This document shows, piece by piece, positions 1 to 8,866 of a stretch of DNA of 64,000 nucleotides (positions within the stretch are counted from its first letter, which is position 1; every line of letters begins with the position of its first letter). The stretch is from Lachnospiraceae bacterium (GTDB lineage: Bacteria; Bacillota; Clostridia; Lachnospirales; Lachnospiraceae): the NCBI GenBank assembly GCA_015057425.1, contig SVEL01000001.1, forward strand, positions 62,001 to 126,000. Direction: 5' to 3'. Both the position numbers and the translations under genes were made by a program. The notes under the pieces were generated by a model, which was not told the origin of the DNA, ran no database searches, and worked only from the letters and a program-made list of their open reading frames with translations.

Positions 1-1037
1 TAATCATCTTCGTATTCGATATCTTCATCTCTTACGTCTATGTCACTTGTATGTCTTGATGGTATAACTGCTATTCCGTCTGTATCGTCATCATTTTCTA
101 TATCATTTATCAATTCATCAAGTCCTGTATCCTGCTTGATAACATTAACTTCATTTTCCGATATCATAACCATCGGTGAGCTGTTGCCAATAGGTATAAG
201 CTGTACAAAATCTTCATCCGGTGAAACAAGTGATTTTTTAAGGTCTGCAATAAGCGAAGATACCTTAAGATATCTTCTGTCCGGTTTCTTCTGTGTACAC
301 TTTTCAACTATCTTTTCTACACTTACAGGTATATTCTGTACAAAGTTTCTCATCGGTGGAATTTCATCCTGTACATGCTGTAAAGCTATTGTAACTGTTG
401 AATCTCCTTCAAACGGAACTCTTCCTGTAATCATTTCATAAAGTGATATACCAAGTGAATAGATATCACTCTTTTCATCTACGTAACCATTTCTTGCCTG
501 TTCCGGTGATATATAATGTACCGAGCCCATAGCATTGGAATTGATTGTGTTAGTAGATGCAGCTCTTGCAATACCAAAATCAGTAACTTTTACCTTACCT
601 TCTCTTGATATCATTATGTTCTGCGGTTTAATATCTCTGTGTATAATATGATTATTATGAGCAGCTTCAATACCCTGAGCAACCTGAACAGCTATACTTA
701 CCGCTTCCTTAACAGGTAACTGACCTTTTCTGTTAATATATGTCTTTAATGTAATTCCATCGATAAGTTCCATTACGATATAATAGATGCCTTCATCTTC
801 GCCTACATCAAATATATTAACAATATTAGGATGTGCAAGTCCTGCAGCAGACTGAGCCTCGATTTTAAACTTTGATACAAAGTTCTTATCCTCGCTAAAC
901 TCCTGCTTTAAAACTTTAATAGCAACAAATCTGCCTAACTTGTGATCCTTTGCTTTATATACGTCTGACATTCCGCCGGAACCGACTTTGTCAATTATTT
1001 CATAACGTTCTCCAATAAACATTCCTTTCTTAACCAT
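1..1037 (-). CDS. prkC: Serine/threonine protein kinase, PrkC/Stk type (3' end outside window)
   Basis: Eukaryotic-type Ser/Thr kinase of the PrkC family, which phosphorylates translation, cell-wall and division proteins and is balanced by a PP2C phosphatase. I translated it from the reverse strand. It has a glycine-rich loop (VGSGGMSDVYKA), an ATP-binding lysine in VAIK near residue 41, the catalytic loop HRDIKPQN (Asp near 135), DFG near 153 and a SPEQA activation-segment end. After the kinase domain comes an acidic juxtamembrane stretch that is cut by the window edge, so the usual membrane segment and PASTA repeats cannot be seen. The start is the ATG at 1035-1037, with an AAAGGACG ribosome site upstream. 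It lies directly downstream of the phosphatase gene, the common Firmicutes arrangement. Confidence 0.93.
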   Translation of the reverse strand, partial: MVKKGMFIGERYEIIDKVGSGGMSDVYKAKDHKLGRFVAIKVLKQEFSEDKNFVSKFKIEAQSAAGLAHPNIVNIFDVGEDEGIYYIVMELIDGITLKTYINRKGQLPVKEAVSIAVQVAQGIEAAHNNHIIHRDIKPQNIMISREGKVKVTDFGIARAASTNTINSNAMGSVHYISPEQARNGYVDEKSDIYSLGISLYEMITGRVPFEGDSTVTIALQHVQDEIPPMRNFVQNIPVSVEKIVEKCTQKKPDRRYLKVSSLIADLKKSLVSPDEDFVQLIPIGNSSPMVMISENEVNVIKQDTGLDELINDIENDDDTDGIAVIPSRHTSDIDVRDEDIEYEDD

Positions 1038-1074
1038 AAGATATTCGTCCTTTCACATTTCACTTATTAAAGTA

Positions 1075-1794
1075 CTATATTTCTACAATTACCACTGATA
1101 TATTATCTTTTCCGCCGTTTTCGTTGGCTGCATTTATCAGTGCATGTGTCTTATCATCTACACTTGTATTTGACAAAACAATTTCTTTTATCTTGTCATC
1201 TTCAATCATATTTGTCAGACCGTCTGAGCACATAAGTATATAATCGCCCTTCTTGTACTGAACTTCAAAATAATCAGCAAGTATTTCCTGTTCTACACCT
1301 ATTGCTCTTGTAATTATATTTTTCTTTTCGTGATTACGTGCTTCTTCTTTAGGAATCTCCCCTAATGAAACCATTTCTTCAACATATGAATGATCTCTTG
1401 TAATCTGATGAATTTCATCATCTATAAAGTACAGTCTGGAATCGCCCACATTGGCAATATATACTGCTTTTTCAGTAATGGTCGCCATTACCATAGTCGT
1501 TCCCATACCTTCACAGCCTTCATCTTTTACTGCCTTTTCGACAACAGCTTCATTGGCCTTTTCGACTGCCTCCTGCATTATAGAAAACGGGTCTTTTTCC
1601 TTGGAACTTTTTATTTTCTTGACTGCAGCTTCAACTGCGCTCTTTGATGCAATTTCACCTGCTTTGTGTCCACCCATTCCATCAGCAACTATAAATAAAT
1701 TTGGGAGTTTACCGACTGACTTTAAAGTTTCGAAAACATAATCCTGATTTGATGATCTTTTAATACCGATATTTGTTTCAGCAAATGCTTTCAT
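1075..1794 (-). CDS. prpC: PP2C-family protein phosphatase (Stp1/PrpC)
   Basis: Metal-dependent Ser/Thr phosphatase that reverses PrkC phosphorylation in the cytosol. Its 239 residues are normal for the bacterial stand-alone family. Visible PP2C motifs are NQD (16-18), VADGMGGHKAGE (metal-binding Asp at 38), GTTMV, NVGDSRLY, CSDGLTNM and the C-terminal GGKDNISVV. Start ATG has an AGGAGGGAG ribosome site. Its 5' end overlaps the 3' end of rlmN by 17 bases, and the kinase gene follows after about 38 bases, so kinase and phosphatase should be co-transcribed. Confidence 0.95.
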   Translation of the reverse strand: MKAFAETNIGIKRSSNQDYVFETLKSVGKLPNLFIVADGMGGHKAGEIASKSAVEAAVKKIKSSKEKDPFSIMQEAVEKANEAVVEKAVKDEGCEGMGTTMVMATITEKAVYIANVGDSRLYFIDDEIHQITRDHSYVEEMVSLGEIPKEEARNHEKKNIITRAIGVEQEILADYFEVQYKKGDYILMCSDGLTNMIEDDKIKEIVLSNTSVDDKTHALINAANENGGKDNISVVIVEI

Positions 1795-2875
1795 TTTCTC
1801 CCTCCTTTTCTTTAAGTATCTTTTCTGCCTTTTCTTTATCGTAATAGCTTTTTCTCAATTGTCCACAGGCACCCTGAATATCTCTGCCCATTTCTCTTCT
1901 AATAGTAACATTTATTCTATATTTTTCAAGATAATTTTTGAAATTTTCAACATCCTTCTTGATTGTCTGTTTATAATCTCTTTCTTTTATGGGATTTACA
2001 GGAATAAGATTAACATGACAATTTATTCCTTTTAGTATACCTGCCAGTTTAATGGCCTCTTCCCTGGAATCATTAACTCCTGCCACAAGACTGTACTCAA
2101 AGGAAATTCTTCTGCCTGTCATATCAAAATAATATCTGCAGGCATCAAGGATTTCTTCTATACTGTACTTGTTGGCAACCGGCATTAATCCTTTTCTCGT
2201 CTCATTATCCGATGCATGAAGGGATATAGCCAGTGTAATCTGCAGTTTAAGTTCTGCCAATTCTCTAATCTTTGGAACTATACCGCATGTTGATAATGTA
2301 ATGTTTCTCTGGCTTATGTTCAATCCGTATTCATCGGTTATCATGCCTAAAAACTTAATTACATTGTCATAATTATCAAGTGGTTCTCCACTTCCCATCA
2401 ATACTATATTGGAAACCTTTTCTCCTGTAATTGCCTGTATTCTGTATACTTCTTCAAGCATTTCGTGTACTTCAAGGTTTCTTTCAAGTCCGTCAAGGGT
2501 AGATGCACAAAATCTGCATCCCATTCTGCAACCGACCTGTGTTGAAATACATACGGAATTGCCATGCTTGTACTTCATAAGAACACTTTCAACCACATTT
2601 CCGTCATAAAGTCTGAACAAAAACTTACTGGTTCCGTCTATTTCAGAAGTAAGCACCTGTACCACTTCAAGGGTATTTAGTTCATATTTACTTTTTAACT
2701 GTTCTCTCAAATCTGCAGCTACATTTGTCATCTGGTCGAAATCAGTAATCAGTTTCTGATGTAACCATTGATAAATCTGAGTTGCACGGAACTTTTTCTG
2801 TCCCATTTCCTGCAGAACTTCGGAAAGTTGTCCGAAATCCAGAGATTTGATATCCGCTTTATTCAAAACATTCAC
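1778..2875 (-). CDS. rlmN: 23S rRNA (adenine(2503)-C(2))-methyltransferase RlmN
   Basis: Radical-SAM enzyme that methylates C2 of A2503 in 23S rRNA (and A37 of some tRNAs in the known family), affecting the peptidyl transferase centre. The [4Fe-4S] motif CRMGCRFC places cysteines at 116, 120 and 123. The GSGEPL SAM-binding motif is at 161-166. The methyl-carrying cysteine is in GACGQL near residue 337. Length (365 aa) is typical. It overlaps rsmB by 4 bases, indicating translational coupling in the rsmB-rlmN-prpC-prkC block seen in many Firmicutes. Confidence 0.96.
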   Translation of the reverse strand: MNVLNKADIKSLDFGQLSEVLQEMGQKKFRATQIYQWLHQKLITDFDQMTNVAADLREQLKSKYELNTLEVVQVLTSEIDGTSKFLFRLYDGNVVESVLMKYKHGNSVCISTQVGCRMGCRFCASTLDGLERNLEVHEMLEEVYRIQAITGEKVSNIVLMGSGEPLDNYDNVIKFLGMITDEYGLNISQRNITLSTCGIVPKIRELAELKLQITLAISLHASDNETRKGLMPVANKYSIEEILDACRYYFDMTGRRISFEYSLVAGVNDSREEAIKLAGILKGINCHVNLIPVNPIKERDYKQTIKKDVENFKNYLEKYRINVTIRREMGRDIQGACGQLRKSYYDKEKAEKILKEKEGENESIC

Positions 2876-4230
2876 CCATTTTTTCTTCTTAACTTGGCTA
2901 TAAAAAATCCATCATTATTTCCCAAGTCAGGAAGAATCTGTATATATCCTTTTGTTGTGCTTTCATTTGATATTTTCTTAGGAATATATCCTGAAATATC
3001 TATCGGCTCATAATCAAAATTATCAAGAATCCACTTGATATTATTTTCATTTTCATCTTTGTTTATGGTACATGTACTATAGACAAAAATTCCACCCGGT
3101 TTTACATAGCTTAACGCATTTTCGCAAATACTTCTCTGAAGCTTTACAAGTTCTTTAAGCCCGTCTTCCGTAGCTTTATACTTGATATCAGGCTTCTTTG
3201 ATATAACACCAAGGCCCGAGCACGGAACATCTGCCACAACTATATCTGCCTTATCTGTATACCGGCCGTCAGCCACAGTTCCATCCCATACCTCAGTTTC
3301 TATACAGTCAAGGCCGGTTCGTTCAATATTGTCTTCTATAAATGCAACCTTGCTTTCACTTACATCTCTTGCCAGAATCTTTGCTTTATTTTTCGTAATA
3401 TCTGCCATATGAAGTGATTTTCCGCCCGGTGCCGCACACATATCTATGATAAAATCATTTTCCTTAGGAGATGCAATACATGCAACCATTATAGAACTCA
3501 TATCCTGAACCTGTATATATCCTTCTTCAAATGCCGGAATGCGTTCAAGATAATCAAAATCTTCAATATACAATGCTTCACTGTAACTTTCGCTTCGTGT
3601 AACCGTCACACCTTCATCTTCAAGCATCTTAACGATTTCATCAACAGATGCTTTGTGTGTATTACATCTGACACAAATTCTTTTATTATGTGATAAGAAT
3701 GCCTTTAAAAGCTTAGATGCTTCTACCGTTCCAAGTTCAACAACAAACTTTTCAACCAGCCACTGTGGCATAGAATACTCTACAGACAATGCATTTATCA
3801 GATCTTCCGATGCATTTGGCATAGTTAAATTTTCTTTGTTTCTGGATATATTTCTCAACACTCCGTTTACAAATCCTTTTAACGGCCCGAAATTTCTCTT
3901 GATTGCAATCTTAACTGCTTCATTGCATGCCGCTGCATCAGGTACCGCATCCATAAATAATATCTGATATACACTCATTCTAAGAAGATTTCTTATAAGC
4001 GGTTTCATCTTCTTAACCTTTGTATTTGAAAATGAATCTATCACATAATCAAGATATAATGCATATTCTATTGTTCCTTCCGTCAGTCTCGTCAAAAAGC
4101 TTCTTTCCTGCTTTTCAAGATACTGATATTTTCTGAGAGTCTGCCTGATAACTACATGACTAAAGCCTCCATGCTCCATAACCTCTATAAGAACATCTAA
4201 AGCCAACTCTCTGATATTAACTGAATTCAT
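2872..4230 (-). CDS. rsmB: 16S rRNA (cytosine(967)-C(5))-methyltransferase RsmB
   Basis: SAM-dependent m5C methyltransferase of 16S rRNA. The N-terminal ~140 residues resemble the NusB-like RNA-binding domain. The C-terminal Rossmann domain carries DMCAAPGGKS (motif I), the PCSGLG motif IV cysteine and the STCTI motif VI catalytic cysteine. Length 452 aa is normal. It sits 3 bases after fmt and overlaps rlmN by 4 bases, within the fmt-rsmB-rlmN order conserved in Firmicutes. Confidence 0.95.
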   Translation of the reverse strand: MNSVNIRELALDVLIEVMEHGGFSHVVIRQTLRKYQYLEKQERSFLTRLTEGTIEYALYLDYVIDSFSNTKVKKMKPLIRNLLRMSVYQILFMDAVPDAAACNEAVKIAIKRNFGPLKGFVNGVLRNISRNKENLTMPNASEDLINALSVEYSMPQWLVEKFVVELGTVEASKLLKAFLSHNKRICVRCNTHKASVDEIVKMLEDEGVTVTRSESYSEALYIEDFDYLERIPAFEEGYIQVQDMSSIMVACIASPKENDFIIDMCAAPGGKSLHMADITKNKAKILARDVSESKVAFIEDNIERTGLDCIETEVWDGTVADGRYTDKADIVVADVPCSGLGVISKKPDIKYKATEDGLKELVKLQRSICENALSYVKPGGIFVYSTCTINKDENENNIKWILDNFDYEPIDISGYIPKKISNESTTKGYIQILPDLGNNDGFFIAKLRRKNG

Positions 4231-4233
4231 ACC

Positions 4234-5169
4234 TTATAATCCTAAAACTTCTCCCATGCAAATCTTGTAACCTCTAAGGAAATCCTCTGTTTCCATTCTC
4301 TTCTTTCCTTCCAGCTGAAGTTCATAAACCTTAAGGATTCCTTTACCTGTTTTTACACCAATATAATCTTTTTCAACCTGTACTATTTCACCATATGTTC
4401 CGGCATCATGAGAACCTTCTTCCACCTGCGCCTTCCATATTTTCAAACTCTTTCCATTGTATGTTGTATATGCGCTCGGCCAAGGATTAAGTCCTCTGAT
4501 AAGTCTCTCTATATACTCTGCATCCATTGAAAAGTCTATTTTTCCAAGTTTTTTATCAAGCATCTTTACATATGTTGACTTTTCATGTTCCTGTGGTGTT
4601 CTGACTGCTGTTCCATCTTCAAGCTTCTTAAGTGTAGAAATTATAATATCTGCACCTGCAACTGCCAACTTATCATGTAAAGAGCCACCTGTTTCATCTT
4701 TATCTATGGCTACTTCTATTTTTTCAATCATATCACCGGTATCAATGCCGGCATCCATATACATAGTTGTTACACCTGTTACGGACTCACCTTCTATTAT
4801 AGCCCACTGAATCGGCGCGGAACCACGAAACTTCGGAAGCAGCGACGCATGTATGTTGATACATCCGTACTTAGGTATATCAAGAACTTCCTGTGAAAGT
4901 ATCTGTCCAAATGCAATTACAACCATAACATCGGGATTAATATCTTTTAAAACCTGAACAAACTCAGGGTCTCTCACCTTAACAGGCTGGTATACTGCAA
5001 TGTTATGCTCCAATGCTGCTGTTTTAACCGGCGGAAACTGTATTTCCTTACCTCTGCCCTTTGGCTTATCTCCCTGTGTAACAACAGCTTCAACAGTATG
5101 TCCTTCTTCTATAAGTCTTTCAAGTACCGGAACGGAAAAGTCCGGTGTTCCCATAAATACTATTCTCAT
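4234..5169 (-). CDS. fmt: Methionyl-tRNA formyltransferase
   Basis: Transfers a formyl group from 10-formyl-THF to Met-tRNA(fMet), needed for normal initiation. The N-terminal Rossmann start MRIVFMGTPDFS and the HASLLPKFRGSAP signature are clear; the catalytic triad corresponds to Asn106, His108 and Asp143. The C-terminal domain binds tRNA. Length 311 aa is standard. Start ATG has a GAGAGGA site. It follows def by 15 bases, the usual def-fmt pair that adds and later removes the formyl group. FolD and Fhs, which supply formyl-THF, are also in this window. Confidence 0.97.
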   Translation of the reverse strand: MRIVFMGTPDFSVPVLERLIEEGHTVEAVVTQGDKPKGRGKEIQFPPVKTAALEHNIAVYQPVKVRDPEFVQVLKDINPDVMVVIAFGQILSQEVLDIPKYGCINIHASLLPKFRGSAPIQWAIIEGESVTGVTTMYMDAGIDTGDMIEKIEVAIDKDETGGSLHDKLAVAGADIIISTLKKLEDGTAVRTPQEHEKSTYVKMLDKKLGKIDFSMDAEYIERLIRGLNPWPSAYTTYNGKSLKIWKAQVEEGSHDAGTYGEIVQVEKDYIGVKTGKGILKVYELQLEGKKRMETEDFLRGYKICMGEVLGL

Positions 5170-5184
5170 ATCTGTCCTCTCCGA

Positions 5185-5658
5185 CTATTCCTCGTCATCA
5201 TACTGAACATCAACCGGTTCGCTTTCCGCCCTGTCAGAATAAAGAATTCCGTCAAGATGATCAAGTTCATGGCATATGGCTCTAGCAAGTAATTCTGTGC
5301 CTTCTATCTCATAAGGCTTCATATTTTCATCATATGCCTTTGCCTTTACATAATTTGGTCTCTTTACAATTGCAGCCTTGCCCGGAAGACTTAAGCATCC
5401 TTCATCGCCTGTCTGCTCTCCCGACTGTTCCAATATAACCGGGTTAATCATAATTACAGGACCATCGCCAATGTCTATTACTACTATTCTTTTAACTATG
5501 CCTACCTGTGGTGCTGCAAGTCCTACACCTTCAGACTCGTACATAGTATCTAACATATCTTCTATTAACTGTTTAGTTCTCGGTGTAACTTCTGTAACTT
5601 CTTTACATTTCTTTCTAAGCACATCATCACCGAATATTCTGATATTTCTTAATGCCAT
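5185..5658 (-). CDS. def: Peptide deformylase
   Basis: Metalloenzyme removing the formyl group from nascent peptides. With the ATG at 5656-5658 the protein is 157 aa and begins MALRNIRIFG. A GGAGG lies 8 bases upstream, so the longer TTG-started reading frame reaching 5685 is not used. All three motifs are present: GVGLAAPQ (43-51), EGCLS (metal Cys88) and HELDH (His130, Glu131, His134). It is followed by fmt. The acidic C-terminal tail is short and unremarkable. Confidence 0.96.
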   Translation of the reverse strand: MALRNIRIFGDDVLRKKCKEVTEVTPRTKQLIEDMLDTMYESEGVGLAAPQVGIVKRIVVIDIGDGPVIMINPVILEQSGEQTGDEGCLSLPGKAAIVKRPNYVKAKAYDENMKPYEIEGTELLARAICHELDHLDGILYSDRAESEPVDVQYDDEE

Positions 5659-5757
5659 CTTTTTATCCTCCAAGTCCGGGAGCAAATCTTTGCTACATAT
5701 TATAGAAATCCCTAACCTATATATATTACACTTTTTTTTGCAAAATGTCCAGTTTAT

Positions 5758-7992
5758 CTACACATTTCCCATAGGATTAAAGTCAAACTGCACACTTATC
5801 TCACTCTGTTTTATGTTTAAGAATCTTTCATCTTCATTCATAAATCTTTCAAGTGTATTTTTTGTATTTACAAGGGCTTCATATTCTTTGTTCTTTACAT
5901 ATATAACCCGTCTGTAAATATCATTTATTTTATAAATTCCGGCTTCTGCAGGACCGATAATCCGATTCCTCTCGCCGCAATTTTCTATACTTTCTTTGAT
6001 TAATTCTGCTGCCATCACAGCCACATCTTCCCTAACTGACATAACAAGCACCGACAGCATCATTGTAACCGGCGGATAATCCATAAGTTTCCTATAACCG
6101 ATTTCATGTCTGTAAAATCCCTCATAATCCTGCTCTGCTGCCATAGCCACACTATATTCCTCAGGATTATATGTCTGTATCACAGCCACACCTTCCTTAC
6201 TGCCGCGTCCTGCCCTTCCCACTGCCTGTGTAAGAAGTTCAAAAGTTCTCTCTGCCGCCTTGTAATCCGATGCATAAAGGGATAAATCTGCCGCTATTAT
6301 TCCTACAAGTGTAACATTTGGAAAATCATGCCCTTTTACTATCATCTGTGTGCCTATAAGTATATCAGCGTCATGATTTGCAAATGCTGCAAGTATCTCT
6401 TCATGGCCACCCTTTTTTGATGTGGTATCTAAATCCATTCTCAAAACTCTCGCCTGCGGATACATTTTCTTAACGGCTTCTTCCACCTTCTGAGTTCCTG
6501 TTCCGAACATTCCTATATACTTAGACTGACACTTTGGACAAAGCTGTGGTTTTTCTATGCTGTACCCACAATAATGGCACTTCATCTTACCGTCATTATG
6601 TGCAGTCAATGATACGTCACAATGCGGACACTTTACTACGTAACCGCATTTTCTGCAGGATACAAATCCGGCATATCCACGTCTGTTTATAAAAAGCATG
6701 ATCTGTTCATCTTTAGAAAGCCTGTCTCTAATAAGTCCGTCAAGTTTTCTGCTAAACATTGTTCTGTTGCCTGCTTCCAACTCTTCTCTAAGATCAACAA
6801 TCTCTACCTCTGCCGGTTTGCTGTTGCCGGCTCTTTTTTCAAGCTTGTGTAAAGTATATTTTCCTTCTAATGCTTTGTAATAACTTTCTACTGAAGGTGT
6901 TGCCGAGCCGAGAACCAGTGTGCCATTACACTTTCTTATTCTTTCTTCTGCCACTTCCCTTGCATGATACTTCGGAACACTTTCGCTTTTATATGCCCCT
7001 TCATGCTCCTCATCTATTATGATAAGACCAAGATTTGCAAATGGCGTAAATAATGATGATCTCGGTCCTATCATTATGCTTATGTCTCCGTTTTTTGCTC
7101 TTTCAAACTGATCATATCTTTCGCCTTGTGAAAGTTTGGAATTAATTATGGATATTTTGTCTCCGAACTTTTTATAGAATCGCATAACTGTCTGATAGGT
7201 AAGGGCAATTTCAGGTATCATAACTATGGCCTGTTTTCCCATTTTCAGATTTTCTTCTATAAGGTCTATATATATTTCAGTTTTTCCGCTTCCTGTTATT
7301 CCATGTATAAGATGAACTCCGCCACCTTTATTCATACAGTTCTTTATGTTTTCAGATATCTTTCTCTGTTCTTCATTGAGCTGTATGGAATACCGACCTT
7401 TTTCAAGGTGTCCTACCGGATTTCTTAAGATATTTTCTGTTTTAATTCTTATAACGCCTTCTTCTGTCATGGCCTTTATGGTAGAAGATGTAACATTTAA
7501 CTTTCCCGTAACTATACCGTAAGATAAATAAGATACCTTAAGAAGTTCTTCCATCAAACGTACTTTTGCTTTGGCATTTTTCTTTCTGTACTTTGCAAGT
7601 ACCTCTGCTGCCTCATCTTCATCTATCATAAGTTCAACAGTTTTATTTTCCTTATGCTTCATCTCTTTCTTTACGGGAATAACAGTCTTAAGAGCCTGAT
7701 TCATGGTCGAACCGAAATTATCTCTTATAAATCCTGCAAGTTCTATAAGTTCAGATTCTATCGTTACTGCGTTTTCAACAACTGAATCTATATCCTTTAT
7801 GAGACTCTCGTCATAGTCAGACTTTTCCACTATGCCCGTTACATATCCGGTAATCATTCTGTTTCCTTTACCAAAGGGGATATTTACCATTGTTCCCGTT
7901 TTAATAAGGTTTCTCATCTCTTCCGGAATTCTGTATTCAAAAATTCTATCCAGTTTTTCATGTGAAATATCCACTATAATCTGAGCGTACAT
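5758..7992 (-). CDS. priA: Primosomal replication restart helicase PriA
   Basis: 3'-5' superfamily 2 helicase that reloads the replisome at stalled forks. The N-terminal ~200 residues form the fork-binding region. The helicase core has Walker A GITGSGKTE and a DEEH box. It is interrupted by the two zinc-ribbon clusters typical of PriA: CRKCGYVVKCPHC, then CHYCGY and CPKC. RNA-helicase-like motif VI (QAVGRAGRG) is intact. Length 744 aa is typical. It is the first gene of the priA-def-fmt-rsmB-rlmN-prpC-prkC run, with folD about 17 bases upstream. Confidence 0.97.
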   Translation of the reverse strand: MYAQIIVDISHEKLDRIFEYRIPEEMRNLIKTGTMVNIPFGKGNRMITGYVTGIVEKSDYDESLIKDIDSVVENAVTIESELIELAGFIRDNFGSTMNQALKTVIPVKKEMKHKENKTVELMIDEDEAAEVLAKYRKKNAKAKVRLMEELLKVSYLSYGIVTGKLNVTSSTIKAMTEEGVIRIKTENILRNPVGHLEKGRYSIQLNEEQRKISENIKNCMNKGGGVHLIHGITGSGKTEIYIDLIEENLKMGKQAIVMIPEIALTYQTVMRFYKKFGDKISIINSKLSQGERYDQFERAKNGDISIMIGPRSSLFTPFANLGLIIIDEEHEGAYKSESVPKYHAREVAEERIRKCNGTLVLGSATPSVESYYKALEGKYTLHKLEKRAGNSKPAEVEIVDLREELEAGNRTMFSRKLDGLIRDRLSKDEQIMLFINRRGYAGFVSCRKCGYVVKCPHCDVSLTAHNDGKMKCHYCGYSIEKPQLCPKCQSKYIGMFGTGTQKVEEAVKKMYPQARVLRMDLDTTSKKGGHEEILAAFANHDADILIGTQMIVKGHDFPNVTLVGIIAADLSLYASDYKAAERTFELLTQAVGRAGRGSKEGVAVIQTYNPEEYSVAMAAEQDYEGFYRHEIGYRKLMDYPPVTMMLSVLVMSVREDVAVMAAELIKESIENCGERNRIIGPAEAGIYKINDIYRRVIYVKNKEYEALVNTKNTLERFMNEDERFLNIKQSEISVQFDFNPMGNV

Positions 7993-8009
7993 AAACCAAC
8001 CTTCTTGTT

Positions 8010-8849
8010 TTACAGGGTTACACCCTCTACACAGTTATTCATAAGCATTGCAATTGTCATCGGACCTACTCCGCCCGGAACAGGTGTAATGGCGCTTACC
8101 TTATCAACTACATCATCAAAATCAACGTCTCCGCAGAGTTTATTATTTTCATTTCTGTGGATACCTACGTCGATTACTACTGCGCCTTCTTTTACGTATT
8201 CTGCCGTAATAAACTTAGGTTTACCTATTGCAACTACTAAAATATCTGCTCTCTTAGTAACTTCCTTAAGGTCTTTTGTTCTTGAATGTGCCACGGTTAC
8301 TGTTCCGTTTTCTCTTAATAGAAGTAATGACATCGGCTTACCTACTATGTTACTTCTTCCTACTACTACACACTCCTTACCTTCGATTTCTATGCCGCTT
8401 CTTTTAAGAAGCTGGATTACGCCATATGGGGTACATGATATCATACCTTTTCTTCCGATAGAAAGAGCACCTACATTCATAGGGTGGAAGCCGTCTACAT
8501 CCTTCTTGCTGTCTATTGTTTCGATAACTTTATCCTCGTTGATATGTTTCGGCAACGGAAGCTGAACAAGTATACCGTCTACAGTATCATCTTTGTTTAA
8601 CTTAACTATAAGCTCAAGAAGTTCTTCTTCCGAAATTGTTTCTTCAAGCTCATATGACAATGAACGTATACCGACATATTCACATGCTTTCTTTTTGTTT
8701 CCTACATACACTGATGATGCAGGATCATTTCCCACCTGGATAACTGCAAGAGTTATTTCTCTTCCCTGCTCTTTAAGTGCTGCAACCTTTGCTTTTGTTT
8801 CTTCTTTGATTTCTGCTGAAATCTTCTTACCATCAATAAGTAATGCCAT
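8010..8849 (-). CDS. folD: Bifunctional methylenetetrahydrofolate dehydrogenase/cyclohydrolase FolD
   Basis: Interconverts 5,10-methylene-THF and 10-formyl-THF in the cytosol. The YxxxK active-site pair is Tyr48/Lys52. The nucleotide-binding GRSNIVGKP and the C-terminal PVPGGVGPMT signature are present. Its 279 aa match the family. Start ATG has a GGAGG site. With fhs (11.1-12.8 kb) it forms the one-carbon branch that also feeds fmt. Confidence 0.96.
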   Translation of the reverse strand: MALLIDGKKISAEIKEETKAKVAALKEQGREITLAVIQVGNDPASSVYVGNKKKACEYVGIRSLSYELEETISEEELLELIVKLNKDDTVDGILVQLPLPKHINEDKVIETIDSKKDVDGFHPMNVGALSIGRKGMISCTPYGVIQLLKRSGIEIEGKECVVVGRSNIVGKPMSLLLLRENGTVTVAHSRTKDLKEVTKRADILVVAIGKPKFITAEYVKEGAVVIDVGIHRNENNKLCGDVDFDDVVDKVSAITPVPGGVGPMTIAMLMNNCVEGVTL

Positions 8850-8866
8850 GGTAGTACCTCCGTATT

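Noticed and set aside
5185..5685. Longer deformylase start at 5685
   Set aside because: The extra codons precede and include the GGAGG site of the ATG at 5658.
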